From the NCBI GenBank assembly GCA_023249405.1, contig JAHFCR010000001.1, forward strand, positions 63,647-127,646: DNA of 64,000 nt, in the 5' to 3' direction. Within the stretch, counting starts at the first letter, position 1. Every line of letters starts with the position of its first letter. The DNA is from Peptococcaceae bacterium (lineage in GTDB: Bacteria > Bacillota > DSM-12270 > Thermacetogeniales > Thermacetogeniaceae). This document shows, in pieces, positions 51,987-60,776 of this stretch. The notes below the pieces were generated by a model. It was not told the DNA's origin. It worked only from the letters and a program-made list of their open reading frames with translations, and did no database searches. The position numbers and the translations under genes were made by a program.

Positions 51987-53831
51987 CTAGCTCCCGTCGA
52001 TCACGGCAACCGTGCCCGTGCCCGCAAGCGGGCACCCGCACCCCGGCCAGGTGCCCCCGGCGCGGCGCCAGGCCACCAGACACTCCAACACCGCACGGTC
52101 GATCACCTCGCCCGGGCAGATCACCGGGATGCCCGGCGGGTAGGGGGCGATCATCCCGGCGGCGACTTTCCCCGCCGCCGCCTCCAGCGGTACCCGGCAG
52201 GCCGGGGCAAAGAAGGCCTGGCGGGGGGTCAGGGCCTGGCGGGGGATCGGCAGCTCGTAAATCTCCGGCAATACCGCAGACTGGCCAGAAGCGCCGTTCC
52301 CTCTTGTACTGTCTGACTGTCCACAGAATGCACCATCTCCACCGGCGCTGATCCCTCCCTTGCTCCGGCCAACGGGCACATATCCACCATGGCCACCATA
52401 TCCACCGGAGCAGGCAGACCGTTCTTGCTCGCTGCCGCGTGTATATCCACCGTTTCCACCGGATTCACCGCCACCTTGTCCACAGGCGGCGCTCCGCCTG
52501 CCGGTTGCGCCGTCCGACTCGGCCAGAGCCTGCAATCCTTCCAGCAGGGCCTCCGCTGCCGGCCCCCGATCGCCGGGAGTCAGGATGAAGACCAGATTTG
52601 CCCGATCGGCCATCTCCGCCAGAATACGCCGCTCCCGCCCCAGCCAATCGGCCGCCGCAAAGCCGGTGATTCCCAGGCCGCTCACGTTGACCACCAGCCG
52701 GGCCGGGTCATAGGCGCACACACCGGGCACAGTTAACAGTTCACCCCCCGGGGCCAGCAGGCCCGGCACCCGGGAGATCTCCTGCCGCAGCCTCTGCCCG
52801 AGGCGGGCCGTCTCCTCCCAGCCGTCCCCGGACTGCTGCAACTGCTGCCGGGCCACGTCCAGGGAAGCCAGCAACAGGTAGGACGGGCTGCTGGTCTGCA
52901 CCAGCCGCAGGGCGCGGGCGATCCGCCCACTGTCGGCGCTGCCCCGGCAGTGGAGCAGGGCGGCCTGGGTGAAGGCGCCCAGGGTCTTGTGAGCGCCGTG
53001 AACCGCGTAATCGGCCCCGGCTTGCAGGGCCGGTATGGGAAACAGAGAGCCGGCGCAGAAGTGTGACCCGTGGGCCTCGTCCACCAGCACCCGCAATCCC
53101 CGCCGGTGGGCCAGGGCGATCTGCTCCGTCAGCGCCCCGGATAGTCCGTAGTAATTAGGGTGCAGCAGCACCAACAGTTTGCCGGGCGCAAGCCCCCCGG
53201 ATACCCCGGTCGCGCTCTCCGCCACAGGCTGGGGTGACCGGCCCCGGCCATCAGACGGATCGTCTCCGGTCTGATCCGGCGGATCGTGCAGGGCCGCCTT
53301 CAGGTCGCCGGTCCGCAGCATCCCCGGCAACCCCAGCTCCGGGTGCCAGCGCACCGGCAGGTAGACCGGCGCCGCCCCGCTCAGGACCAGGCCGTGCAGC
53401 ACCGACTGGTGGCAGTTCCTGGGCAGCAGCACCCGGTCCCCCTCCCGGCAGGTGGCCAGCAACACCGCCAGGATGCCGGCGCTCGACCCGTTCACAAGGA
53501 AGTGGGTCTCCGCCGCCCCGAAGAAGGCGGCCGCCTCCCCTGCCGCCGACCGGATGATCCCCTGCGGGTCCTGGAGGTTGTCCAACCCGGGCAATTCCGT
53601 CAGGTCGAGGGAGAAGACTGCCTCACCGAGCAAGTCGCGCCAGGGCGCCCAGGCGGCCATTCCCTGATGATGGCCGGGCATGTGAAAACCCAGATACTGC
53701 TGCCTGGCGTGCGCGATCAGACCCCCGGCCAGTGGCGGCCAGCCCCCGGCCTCAGTATCAACATCCTGAGGTATATTTTGGGGCCCAGTTTGACGCCTAT
53801 TTCTATTGGTGCTGTTTCTAACTGGCAACAA
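51987..53831 (-). CDS. Orn/Lys/Arg decarboxylase family PLP enzyme with a Gly-rich insert
   Basis: A 614-residue fold-type I PLP enzyme of the group found next to tmk in Firmicutes. The substrate entry segment is QQYLGFHMPGHHQGM. The PLP lysine is in YAVHGAHKTLGAFTQAALLHC, after VLVDEAHGSHFCAGSLFP. The C-terminal domain (ALTPRQAFFAPACRVPLEAAAGKVAAGMIAPYPPGIPVICPGEVI) is complete. Between the domains, about residues 435-515, lies a repetitive Gly/Ser/Thr-rich stretch (GGGESGGNGGYTRGS, GGYGGHGGYVPVGRSKGG) that is not usual. A second run of extra residues follows YYGLS-type sequences near 190. The TTG start follows AAAGGGGAG. Which amino acid is decarboxylated is unknown. Confidence 0.88.
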   Translation of the reverse strand: MLPVRNSTNRNRRQTGPQNIPQDVDTEAGGWPPLAGGLIAHARQQYLGFHMPGHHQGMAAWAPWRDLLGEAVFSLDLTELPGLDNLQDPQGIIRSAAGEAAAFFGAAETHFLVNGSSAGILAVLLATCREGDRVLLPRNCHQSVLHGLVLSGAAPVYLPVRWHPELGLPGMLRTGDLKAALHDPPDQTGDDPSDGRGRSPQPVAESATGVSGGLAPGKLLVLLHPNYYGLSGALTEQIALAHRRGLRVLVDEAHGSHFCAGSLFPIPALQAGADYAVHGAHKTLGAFTQAALLHCRGSADSGRIARALRLVQTSSPSYLLLASLDVARQQLQQSGDGWEETARLGQRLRQEISRVPGLLAPGGELLTVPGVCAYDPARLVVNVSGLGITGFAAADWLGRERRILAEMADRANLVFILTPGDRGPAAEALLEGLQALAESDGATGRRSAACGQGGGESGGNGGYTRGSEQERSACSGGYGGHGGYVPVGRSKGGISAGGDGAFCGQSDSTRGNGASGQSAVLPEIYELPIPRQALTPRQAFFAPACRVPLEAAAGKVAAGMIAPYPPGIPVICPGEVIDRAVLECLVAWRRAGGTWPGCGCPLAGTGTVAVIDGS

Positions 53832-54065
53832 CAGCGCTCCCCTTTCAGCCCATCATGAGAGAGGCGTGCGATCTTTTTTATCTTATCATATCCTTCATGC
53901 TCAGTATCCCCGAAGCCGTCAACAAGGCAGCCGCCTCATTCATAGTGCCTCAGCGCAGGCCTGGCTCGGAGATTTACTTTACTTATTACTGTATTTTACC
54001 CCTAATGTTTTATATTTATATTTAATTGATTATAATTTACTTAACATATTAAAGGAGGGGCAGCC

Positions 54066-54500
54066 GTGGATAGCATCGATCTGCAAATATTGCGCCTGTT
54101 AAAAAATAACAGCCGGGTCACTAACTCGGAGATCGGCAAGCAGGTCCGGCTTTCATTGCCGGCCGTATCGGAGAGGATCCGCAAGCTGGAAGAGGCGGAT
54201 GTCATCACCCGCTACACCGTCAGGCTGAACAGAGCACTGCTCGGCCTGCACCTGACGGCCTTCATTCTGGTGTGCCTCGACCAGAAAGGAGCGGCAGAGC
54301 AATTCCGGGAAACAGTCAGCCACTGTGCCGGCATTCTGGAGTGCCACCACATTACCGGAGAGTATGACTATCTGTTGAAGGTGGCCGTCAGGAACACGGC
54401 CGAACTGGAGAGCCTGATCTCCAACACCCTGAAAAAAGGGGGCGGGGCGGCCAGGTCCAATACCATCGTAGTTCTCTCCACGCAGAAGGAGGGGGATTGA
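54066..54500 (+). CDS. Lrp/AsnC family transcriptional regulator
   Basis: A 144-residue regulator with an N-terminal helix-turn-helix (SIDLQILRLLKNNSRVTNSEIGKQVRLSLPAVSERIRKLEEADVIT) and a C-terminal RAM effector domain (ILECHHITGEYDYLLKVAVRN). The GTG start follows GGAGGGG. Its stop overlaps the LysE-type exporter start, so it probably controls amino-acid export in response to an amino acid. Confidence 0.94.
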   Translation: MDSIDLQILRLLKNNSRVTNSEIGKQVRLSLPAVSERIRKLEEADVITRYTVRLNRALLGLHLTAFILVCLDQKGAAEQFRETVSHCAGILECHHITGEYDYLLKVAVRNTAELESLISNTLKKGGGAARSNTIVVLSTQKEGD

Positions 54501-55153
54501 TGGTCTTTCTGGCGGGATTTTTGCTGGGGATGGCATTGCAGCTGTCGATCGGCCCGGTCTGCCTGGCCGTGCTCTACGAATCCGCCACCCGCGGCTTCCG
54601 GGAGGCACTAAAGATGGTCTGGGGGGTGGCGCTGGTTGACGGAATATACATCCTGGCCTCATTTCTGGGAATGGCCACCCTGCTAGGCATCGCTGCCGTC
54701 AAAACAGCAACCCTGATCGCCGGTTCGCTGGTGCTGATCGTCTTCGGAGCGAGGCTGCTGATCCCCGCCGCCGGTCAAGAGGCCGGTCCGGCCGGAGAAC
54801 GGAACCGCAGCTTCGGCTACGGCATCGCCCTGACGCTGACCAATCCCCTGACCATCATCTTCTGGTCCTCGTTGTTCGGCTCCATGATCGCCTCCGGGAA
54901 ACTGCACGGAGCAGCCAACACCCTGCTATACTCCCTGGGGTGCGTGAGCGCCACCGTCTTTTTTCTCAGCCTGGTTGCCGCCAGCGGCAACCGCCTGTCC
55001 GCCGTTCTGAACGAACGCCGCATCCGGCTGCTGAACCTGGCAGTCGGGCTGTTCCTGATCGGCTTCGGCATATCGATGCTCTTGCCCATTTATAAGAATC
55101 ATTTGTCCATACCGATCATTCAGTGGTTTCTGCCCACATTCTCCAGATTATAG
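54500..55153 (+). CDS. LysE/RhtB family amino-acid exporter
   Basis: A 217-residue membrane protein with six hydrophobic segments. FLLGMALQLSIGPVCLAVLYESATRGFREALKMVWGVALVDGIYI is the N-terminal LysE signature, and YGIALTLTNPLTIIFWSSLFGSMI the middle one. The ATG at 54500 shares one base with the Lrp stop (TGATG). The export substrate may be an amino acid also bound by the regulator. Confidence 0.92.
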   Translation: MVFLAGFLLGMALQLSIGPVCLAVLYESATRGFREALKMVWGVALVDGIYILASFLGMATLLGIAAVKTATLIAGSLVLIVFGARLLIPAAGQEAGPAGERNRSFGYGIALTLTNPLTIIFWSSLFGSMIASGKLHGAANTLLYSLGCVSATVFFLSLVAASGNRLSAVLNERRIRLLNLAVGLFLIGFGISMLLPIYKNHLSIPIIQWFLPTFSRL

Positions 55154-55302
55154 TGCGGGCGATATCGCTAGCTGCCCTTGTCAGGCTGAGAATCTCCCTC
55201 TGACAAGCAATAACCCAGGCTCACGATTACCAGCCCGGGCTTTAACGATCTTTACCTATTCAGCTTGCTACCATACCTGGCGAGATTGACAGACAGTCAC
55301 AG

Positions 55303-55536
55303 TTAGGAACGGACACGGGCCCACAGCTTTTTGAGCTTCTCCTTGAGCTGGGTATAGCGGCTGTCACCAACCTGAATGCGGACGATCTCCCGCTCACACC
55401 GGCTGCACAGGAAGCGGCCGGAAACCAGCATGCCTCCTGCGATGCCCAGGGGGGGCGTCTGCTCGCAGACCATACATACCGGAAGCAACACTCCCCGCTT
55501 CTTCTCGGCAAGCAGGCTAGATTCCTGTTTGGCCAT
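55303..55536 (-). CDS. Gin/CsfB-like anti-sigma-G protein
   Basis: A small zinc-binding protein of about 77 residues. PVCMVCEQTPPLGIAGGMLVSGRFLCSRCEREIVRI holds the two CxxC pairs of the Gin family, and YTQLKEKLKKLW ends it. In Bacillus, Gin (CsfB) blocks sigma-G and sigma-E at the wrong time or place during sporulation. The start is unsure: ATG at 55536 or 55566, or a GTG at 55548. Family genes are often close to the decarboxylase and tmk genes, as here. Confidence 0.83.
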   Translation of the reverse strand: MAKQESSLLAEKKRGVLLPVCMVCEQTPPLGIAGGMLVSGRFLCSRCEREIVRIQVGDSRYTQLKEKLKKLWARVRS

Positions 55537-55643
55537 GCTCGCTGTCACCAACTTCCCCCGTAACATCCTTGTTCTCTAATAGTATACGCAAAAATACAGC
55601 TATTGAATCCTTCTTGAATCTACTTGCAGAGCCAAACCCTGGC

Positions 55644-55680
55644 GCGCCCCGGGTGCGCGCCCAGAGGGCACCCGGGGCGC
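55644..55680. other. GC-rich perfect hairpin downstream of the 2-oxoacid oxidoreductase operon
   Basis: GCGCCCCGGGTGC (55644-55656) and GCACCCGGGGCGC (55668-55680) form a 13-bp perfect stem with an 11-base loop, 34 bases past the stop of the ferredoxin-like subunit on the minus strand. No T run follows, so it may stabilise the transcript end or act with Rho. Confidence 0.6.
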
Positions 55681-55713
55681 GCACCCGAGCCTGTTCGCTG
55701 GGAATTGGCGCTC

Positions 55714-55962
55714 CTAGTTCTCCTTCTTCTTGCGCCCCACCAGGATAGCACAGTCGGGACAGACCACCTCGCAGGTGCGGCAGCCCTTGCAAAGCTTCGG
55801 GTCCGGCACCACCGTGGGGGTGCCGTAGACACCCAGCCTATCCGACCAACTGAGGGCGCGCTCCGGGCACTTCTCCCGGCAGAGGCCGCAGCCCTTGCAC
55901 AGTTCCGGGAAGATGTTGAAGGTCACCTTGCCGTCGTTGACTTCATACGGGAAGACTTTCAT
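55714..55962 (-). CDS. 2-oxoacid:ferredoxin oxidoreductase delta subunit (2x[4Fe-4S] ferredoxin)
   Basis: An 82-residue dicluster ferredoxin. The clusters are CKGCGLCREKCPERAL and CKGCRTCEVVCPDCAIL. It transfers electrons from the catalytic subunits to free ferredoxin. The start overlaps the gamma-subunit stop by four bases (ATGA). It is last in the operon. Confidence 0.94.
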   Translation of the reverse strand: MKVFPYEVNDGKVTFNIFPELCKGCGLCREKCPERALSWSDRLGVYGTPTVVPDPKLCKGCRTCEVVCPDCAILVGRKKKEN

Positions 55963-56534
55963 ATTGCCACCCCCATTCCCGCCACCAGGTCGATTCCGGC
56001 CTGGAGGGCCTTGAAGTTCAGTTCCCTCAGTTCCGGGTTCTGCTCGAACTTGTAGGCGAGGCGCTTCTCGATCGCCTGCTGAGCCTTATCAATGGTGACT
56101 ACCCTGGAGGCGCCGATCACCGCCCCCAGGATCAGGATGTTGAAGACCCGGGGGTTCAGGGTCTTGTTGGCGGTCTCCAGGGCGGGGATGGGCAGCACCT
56201 GCCGGGCGTTGGTGGGCAGGTCATGCTCTATTCCCTCGATCCCGGAGTCGTAGAAGAAGAGGGTCTGCGGCCCGGCGTACATCCGGGTGCGGCGCACCGC
56301 CCGTCCGGAGAGGGCGATGACGATATCGGCGGTCTTGAACTTGGGCGCCCCGATCTTCTCGTCACCGATCTGCACGAAGGCGATGGTGACGCCGCCCCGC
56401 TGCTCCACCCCGAAGTTGGGGATGTAGAGCGCCTCCTTCCCCTCAAAGTCGGCCGCATCGGTGAGGATCTGGGCGATGGTCTGGACTCCCTGTCCACCCT
56501 CGCCGGCCATGGCAATCTTCACAGCTCTGCCCAT
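55959..56534 (-). CDS. 2-oxoacid:ferredoxin oxidoreductase gamma subunit
   Basis: A 191-residue subunit with MAGEGGQGVQTIAQILTDAADFEGKEALYIPNFGVEQRGG, the standard gamma-domain start, and FNILILGAVIGASRVV. It contributes part of the CoA-binding region in related enzymes. An AAGGAGGAG site precedes the ATG. Confidence 0.93.
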   Translation of the reverse strand: MGRAVKIAMAGEGGQGVQTIAQILTDAADFEGKEALYIPNFGVEQRGGVTIAFVQIGDEKIGAPKFKTADIVIALSGRAVRRTRMYAGPQTLFFYDSGIEGIEHDLPTNARQVLPIPALETANKTLNPRVFNILILGAVIGASRVVTIDKAQQAIEKRLAYKFEQNPELRELNFKALQAGIDLVAGMGVAI

Positions 56535-56536
56535 AG

Positions 56537-57316
56537 CTACTCCTCCTTCCTTTCTGCGGTCTGCAGCTCTGCCGGAACCTTGAGCTCACCCACCGGGAAG
56601 TAGCCCTGCATCTGCTCCTCCAGGAATGCCCACGTCTGCTTGGCGTTGGTGCGCCAGTTGGTGGGGCAGGTGGAGAGCGCCTCCACGAAGGAGAAGCCCC
56701 GCCCGGCGATCTGGTTGGCCAGGGCTTTCTTTAAATAGCCCTTGAGGGTGCGCAGCTTGGAGACGGTGCCCCTGGCGACATAGGATCCCTCGTGGGTGAT
56801 GGCGGCCACCATCTCCGGGCCGAGCATCGGGTAGCCCTGATCATTGACGTCCCGCCCGTAGGGAGTGGTCTCGGTCTTCTGGCCGGGCATGGTGGTCGGG
56901 GCCATCTGGCCGCCGGTCATGGCGTAGTTGGTGTTGTTGCACAGGATGGCGGTGATCCGGTCGTTCCGGTTGGCGGCGTTGACCAGATGCTGGGAGCCGA
57001 TGGCGTAGCCGCCTCCGTCCCCCATATAGGCGATCACGATCAGCTCAGGGTTAGCCCGCTTCACACCGACCAGCACCGGGGTGGTCCGGCCGTGGTGGGT
57101 CTGCACCGTGTCCATGTTGAAGAAGTCCCAGGAGAGCAGGGAACAGCCGATATCGCAGCCAAAGACCACCCGATCCTGGATTCCCAGCTCGTCGATGGCC
57201 TGGCCGAGGGCCTTCAACACCAGACCGTGGCCGCAGCCGGGGCAGAACTTGTGGGGTTTGGTCGCCGGATCCCAACAGTTCGGCATCTTCGGTTCCAGTT
57301 CCAATTCCACTGCCAT
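56537..57316 (-). CDS. 2-oxoacid:ferredoxin oxidoreductase beta subunit (TPP-binding)
   Basis: A 259-residue thiamine-diphosphate subunit. KFCPGCGHGLVLKALGQAIDELGI starts the domain. VIAYMGDGGGYAIGSQHLVNAANRNDRITAILCNNTNYAMTGGQMAPTT carries the TPP/Mg2+ motif (GDGG to NN). Cysteines CPGCGH and CDIGCS may ligate a cluster. The sequence fits KorB/VorB types. AAAGGAGGCG precedes the ATG. Confidence 0.94.
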   Translation of the reverse strand: MAVELELEPKMPNCWDPATKPHKFCPGCGHGLVLKALGQAIDELGIQDRVVFGCDIGCSLLSWDFFNMDTVQTHHGRTTPVLVGVKRANPELIVIAYMGDGGGYAIGSQHLVNAANRNDRITAILCNNTNYAMTGGQMAPTTMPGQKTETTPYGRDVNDQGYPMLGPEMVAAITHEGSYVARGTVSKLRTLKGYLKKALANQIAGRGFSFVEALSTCPTNWRTNAKQTWAFLEEQMQGYFPVGELKVPAELQTAERKEE

Positions 57317-57319
57317 CGC

Positions 57320-58429
57320 TCACGCCTCCTTTCCGGCCAGGATGGCCGAACACTCTTCGGTGATCTCTTCCGGGGTGATCCCCACGCCCGGTTTGAGCAT
57401 CGTCCTGATGGGGACGGTGCTGCCGTACAGGTTCTGCTGCACGATCTTCAGCAGCTGGCCGTAGGCGGACTCCGCCACCAGGATCTGCCTGGCCCTGGCG
57501 GCCGCCTGCCGGAACTGCTCCTCTGGGAAGGGGCGCAGGGTGATCGGGCGGAAGTAACCGATCTTTTTCCCTTGGGACGTTAAATCCCGCACCGCCATCC
57601 TGGCGGAGCGGAAGACCACTCCGTGGGTGACCACCAATAGGTCGCAGTCCTCGGGCGCCGAGGAGTCGTACTCCGCGATCTCCGGGGCGTAGCGCTCGTA
57701 GTCGGCGATATCCTTCTCCAAGACGGCGTTCAGCTCTTCCTCGATGTTGTAGGTGTTTCTCAGGTGGGCGGCGGTGCGCCCCTCGCCGATCTTGCCCGGC
57801 CTGCCCAAAAACGGCTCGGTGGGGACCATGCTGATCCCCCTGGAGGCCGGGTCGTAGATGGTCAGCGACTCCCGCATCTTGGCCTGGTAGCCGTCCGCCA
57901 GCACGAAGGTGGGGAAGCGGTACTTCCAGGCGGTGTTGAAGGCCTTGATGGTGTAGTCGAACAACTCCTGGTGCGAGGAGGTGGAATAGACGATGCGCAG
58001 GCCCTCGCCGTTCCCTCCGAAGCAGGTCAGGGTGACCTCCTGCTGGGAGTAGATGACGGTGGCGGTGGAGGGGCCGCCGCGCTGTTGGATGATCACCACG
58101 GTGGGGATCCGCATCGCCTCGGCCATGGCCAGCGGCTCCTGCATCAGCACGTTGCCGGGCCCGGCGGTGGCGGTGAAGGCGCGTCTGCCGGCCAGCACGC
58201 CGCCCACGGTGGTGAAGCCGGCGGACAATTCGTCCTCGGTCTGCAGGAAACGCTTTCCGAACTTGGGCACGTTTCTGGTCCAGTAGTGCATGATCTCATT
58301 CTGCGGGGTGATCGGATAACCATACATGATCTCCGCCCCGGCAGCCAGGGCTGCCCAACATACCGCTTCATTGCCGGTCATGAAGGCCCTGCGTTCTCCT
58401 TCCACCGGCTTGGCACTGGTCTCGCTCAT
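57320..58429 (-). CDS. 2-oxoacid:ferredoxin oxidoreductase alpha subunit
   Basis: A 369-residue subunit. FMTGNEAVCWAALAAGAEIMYGYPITPQNEIMHYW and TEDELSAGFTTVGGVLAGRRAFTATAGPGNVLMQEPLAMAEAM mark the pyrimidine domain. VIIQQRGGPSTATVIYSQQEV is also diagnostic. The alpha-beta-gamma-delta order with these sizes matches enzymes for 2-oxoglutarate, branched-chain 2-oxoacids or similar. The liv-type importer next door makes a branched-chain or related substrate attractive, but this is inference. GGGAGGTG precedes the ATG. Confidence 0.94.
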   Translation of the reverse strand: MSETSAKPVEGERRAFMTGNEAVCWAALAAGAEIMYGYPITPQNEIMHYWTRNVPKFGKRFLQTEDELSAGFTTVGGVLAGRRAFTATAGPGNVLMQEPLAMAEAMRIPTVVIIQQRGGPSTATVIYSQQEVTLTCFGGNGEGLRIVYSTSSHQELFDYTIKAFNTAWKYRFPTFVLADGYQAKMRESLTIYDPASRGISMVPTEPFLGRPGKIGEGRTAAHLRNTYNIEEELNAVLEKDIADYERYAPEIAEYDSSAPEDCDLLVVTHGVVFRSARMAVRDLTSQGKKIGYFRPITLRPFPEEQFRQAAARARQILVAESAYGQLLKIVQQNLYGSTVPIRTMLKPGVGITPEEITEECSAILAGKEA

Positions 58430-58478
58430 AACTGGATAGACACCTCCCAGAAGATTTTAATAGGCCGCGACGGGCGAG

Positions 58479-59147
58479 CTACTGTTGCTGCTTCGCATAG
58501 GTAGCAGCCAGATTGATGATGTGCTTGCGCATCGCTGCCTCTGCGGCGGCGGGGTCTCTGTCCCTCAGCGCCTGGAGCACTGCCAGGTGTTCATTCCAGG
58601 ACTCCTGTCTACGATCCAGCCTATAGACCGATGATACCTGTCCCAGCAGAATCCGGTTGCGCAACAGTTGTAACATATGCTTCAGGGACTGGTTATCCGC
58701 CGCATCCAGCAAGCGGTCATGAAACTCCCGGTCATGAAGCAAGAATTGTTCATTATTACCGGCTTCTGCTGCTTTTCTACTCCCCTCAAGGCACTCGGTC
58801 AATTCCCGCTCAAGCTCGGGCGTGATATGTTCGGTCGCCAGTCTGGCCACCAAACCCTCCAGGAGCTCCCTCACATCATAGAGTTCCTTAATCTGGCGAA
58901 GGCTCAAGAAGGCCACATAACGGCCCTGGTAGGGAATCGCATCGATCAGGCCGTCCCTTTCCAGGGCGCCAAGAGCCTCCCGCAGCGGCGTCTTGCTGAC
59001 CTTGAGACTGCTCGCCAGTTGCTCCTCAACCAGTCTCGTTCCTGGCGCCAGCGATCCTTGGATGATGGCCTCTTTCAGTGAGTGATAAACTTGATCCGTC
59101 AGGTTCTGCCTTTCCACACTCTCCATCTTGGGCCTTTTATCGCTCAC
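58479..59147 (-). CDS. GntR/FadR-class (FCD domain) transcriptional regulator
   Basis: A 222-residue regulator. The winged helix-turn-helix is LTDQVYHSLKEAIIQGSLAPGTRLVEEQLASSLKVSKTPLREALGALERDGLI. The FCD ligand domain has LYDVRELLEGLVARLA and EFHDRLLDAADNQSLKHMLQLL with metal-binding histidines. The GTG at 59147 follows GGGGGGCGG; an ATG at 59162 is the longer choice. It sits between the importer and the oxidoreductase genes and probably controls both in response to the substrate. Confidence 0.92.
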   Translation of the reverse strand: MSDKRPKMESVERQNLTDQVYHSLKEAIIQGSLAPGTRLVEEQLASSLKVSKTPLREALGALERDGLIDAIPYQGRYVAFLSLRQIKELYDVRELLEGLVARLATEHITPELERELTECLEGSRKAAEAGNNEQFLLHDREFHDRLLDAADNQSLKHMLQLLRNRILLGQVSSVYRLDRRQESWNEHLAVLQALRDRDPAAAEAAMRKHIINLAATYAKQQQ

Positions 59148-59299
59148 TATCCGCCCCCCCATAACACATAGCTTACTAAATGAATTTTACCATATACGTG
59201 GCAATGAGTAATTACCTACCAGCAACTTTTATCCTGATGATGATTCGGAGGGCGATCTACTTGCGTTCACCGGAAATATTTTTTACAACTCCACGTCAA

Positions 59300-60004
59300 T
59301 TAAACACCCATATATTTGCTCTGAACAGACTCGTTCTCCATCAGCTCGGCGGCGCTCCCGAACAGCGCAATGCCGCCGTTCTCAATCACGTAACCGCGAT
59401 CGGCTATCTCCAGCGCCGAATAAACGTTCTGCTCAACAAGCAGGATGGTCATGCCCTGGCTGTGAATCTCCTGAATCAGCTCCTGGATCTTGTCTGCCAT
59501 CACCGGGGCAAGCCCCAGCGAGGGCTCGTCCAGCAGCAGCACCTTCGGCCTCGACATCAAGGCCCGGGCGATCGCCAGCATCTGCTGTTCTCCGCCGCTC
59601 AGGGTGCCCGCCTTCTGTCTCAGGCGCTCCTTCAGGAGCGGGAACAGGCCAAACACGCGGTCCAGGCCGGCGGCCACCTCTCCCTTGGGCCCGATGCCAT
59701 AGGCTCCCGCCTGGAGATTTTCCAGCACCGTAAAACCCGGGAAGACCAATCTCCCTTCAGGAACGAGACTGATCCCAAACCGGACTATTCTGTGGGCCGC
59801 CAGATTGGTGATCTCCTGGCCATCCAGCAGGACTCTGCCTGATACGGTCTTGATCAGGCCGATCACCGCTTTCATCGTCGTACTCTTGCCCGCCCCGTTG
59901 GCGCCGATGAGAGCGACCAGTTCGCCCCTGTTGACTGACAGGCTCACACCGCGCACGGCCGTGATGTTTCCGTACCTGATCGTCATGTCCTGAATATCAA
60001 GCAT
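59300..60004 (-). CDS. livF: Branched-chain amino-acid-type ABC importer ATPase LivF
   Basis: A 234-residue ATPase. The Walker A motif is LIGANGAGKSTTMKAVIGL, the ABC signature GTLSGGEQQMLAIARALMSRPKVLLLDEPSLGLAP with Walker B, and the switch histidine region TILLVEQN. NGGIALFGSAAELMENESVQSKYMGV is a typical LivF end. It overlaps livG by eight bases. Confidence 0.94.
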   Translation of the reverse strand: MLDIQDMTIRYGNITAVRGVSLSVNRGELVALIGANGAGKSTTMKAVIGLIKTVSGRVLLDGQEITNLAAHRIVRFGISLVPEGRLVFPGFTVLENLQAGAYGIGPKGEVAAGLDRVFGLFPLLKERLRQKAGTLSGGEQQMLAIARALMSRPKVLLLDEPSLGLAPVMADKIQELIQEIHSQGMTILLVEQNVYSALEIADRGYVIENGGIALFGSAAELMENESVQSKYMGV

Positions 60005-60776
60005 GATGTTCCCGCCTTTTTCCCAGATAAGCTGTAATCACAGCTTCATTCTGCAAAATCTCCTTAGGCGCCCCCTCGGCGATCTTCTTGCCATGGTCCA
60101 GAACGGTCACCATGTCCGAATAGGAGATGACCACCTTCATGTCATGCTCGACCAGCACGATCGTCAGGCCACGCTGACACAATTTCCTGATCAGTTCCAT
60201 GACCTGCTTGGTCTCAGAGGGGTTCATACCCGCAGCCGGCTCATCCAGCAGCAATACCTTGGGCTCGCTCGCCATCGCCCGGGCAATCTCCAGCAGGCGC
60301 CCCTCGCCATAAGCCAGGCTCTTGGCAGGCTGCCGGTTCTTGGCCGACAAACCGACCATTTCGAGGATCTGCTCCGCCTTTTCATAGGCAACCCGCTCCT
60401 CATTGGCAGCGGAGGGCAGGTGCAGAGCCGCGCTCCAGAAAGTTTCGCGAATCCGGCTGTGCATGCCAACGATGACATTCTCAAGCACGGTCATCTCCGG
60501 AAAGAGGCGAAGCGTTTGAAAGGTTCTGGCCATCCCCATCTCGGAGATCCGGTGCGGGGCGCTGCCGGTGATCTCCTTGCCGCAGAAGGCGATGTGCCCG
60601 CCGGTGGCTCTGTAGAACCCGGTCAGCACGTTGAACATGGTCGACTTTCCCGAGCCATTGGGGCCGATCACCGTATGAATGGTCTGGGAGCCGACGCTCA
60701 GGCTCACGCCATCGAGCGCCTTGATCCCGCCAAAATACATCTTGATCTGATCGGCTTCAAGCAGCACCTGACTCAA
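59997..60776 (-). CDS. livG: Branched-chain amino-acid-type ABC importer ATPase LivG
   Basis: A 259-residue ATPase. Walker A is VIGPNGSGKSTMFNVLTGFY, and RISEMGMARTFQTLRLFPEMTVLENV is the LivG-type Q-loop region. KSLAYGEGRLLEIARAMASEPKVLLLDEPAAGMNP carries the signature and Walker B. The TTG start follows GGGGAAGAGGA and overlaps livM by 20 bases. It is part of the livKHMGF operon. Confidence 0.94.
   Translation of the reverse strand: MSQVLLEADQIKMYFGGIKALDGVSLSVGSQTIHTVIGPNGSGKSTMFNVLTGFYRATGGHIAFCGKEITGSAPHRISEMGMARTFQTLRLFPEMTVLENVIVGMHSRIRETFWSAALHLPSAANEERVAYEKAEQILEMVGLSAKNRQPAKSLAYGEGRLLEIARAMASEPKVLLLDEPAAGMNPSETKQVMELIRKLCQRGLTIVLVEHDMKVVISYSDMVTVLDHGKKIAEGAPKEILQNEAVITAYLGKRREHHA

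Noticed and set aside
52370..52480. TCCACC-rich repeats as a CRISPR array
   Set aside because: Units are short, imperfect, without spacers, and lie inside the coding frame of a PLP enzyme.
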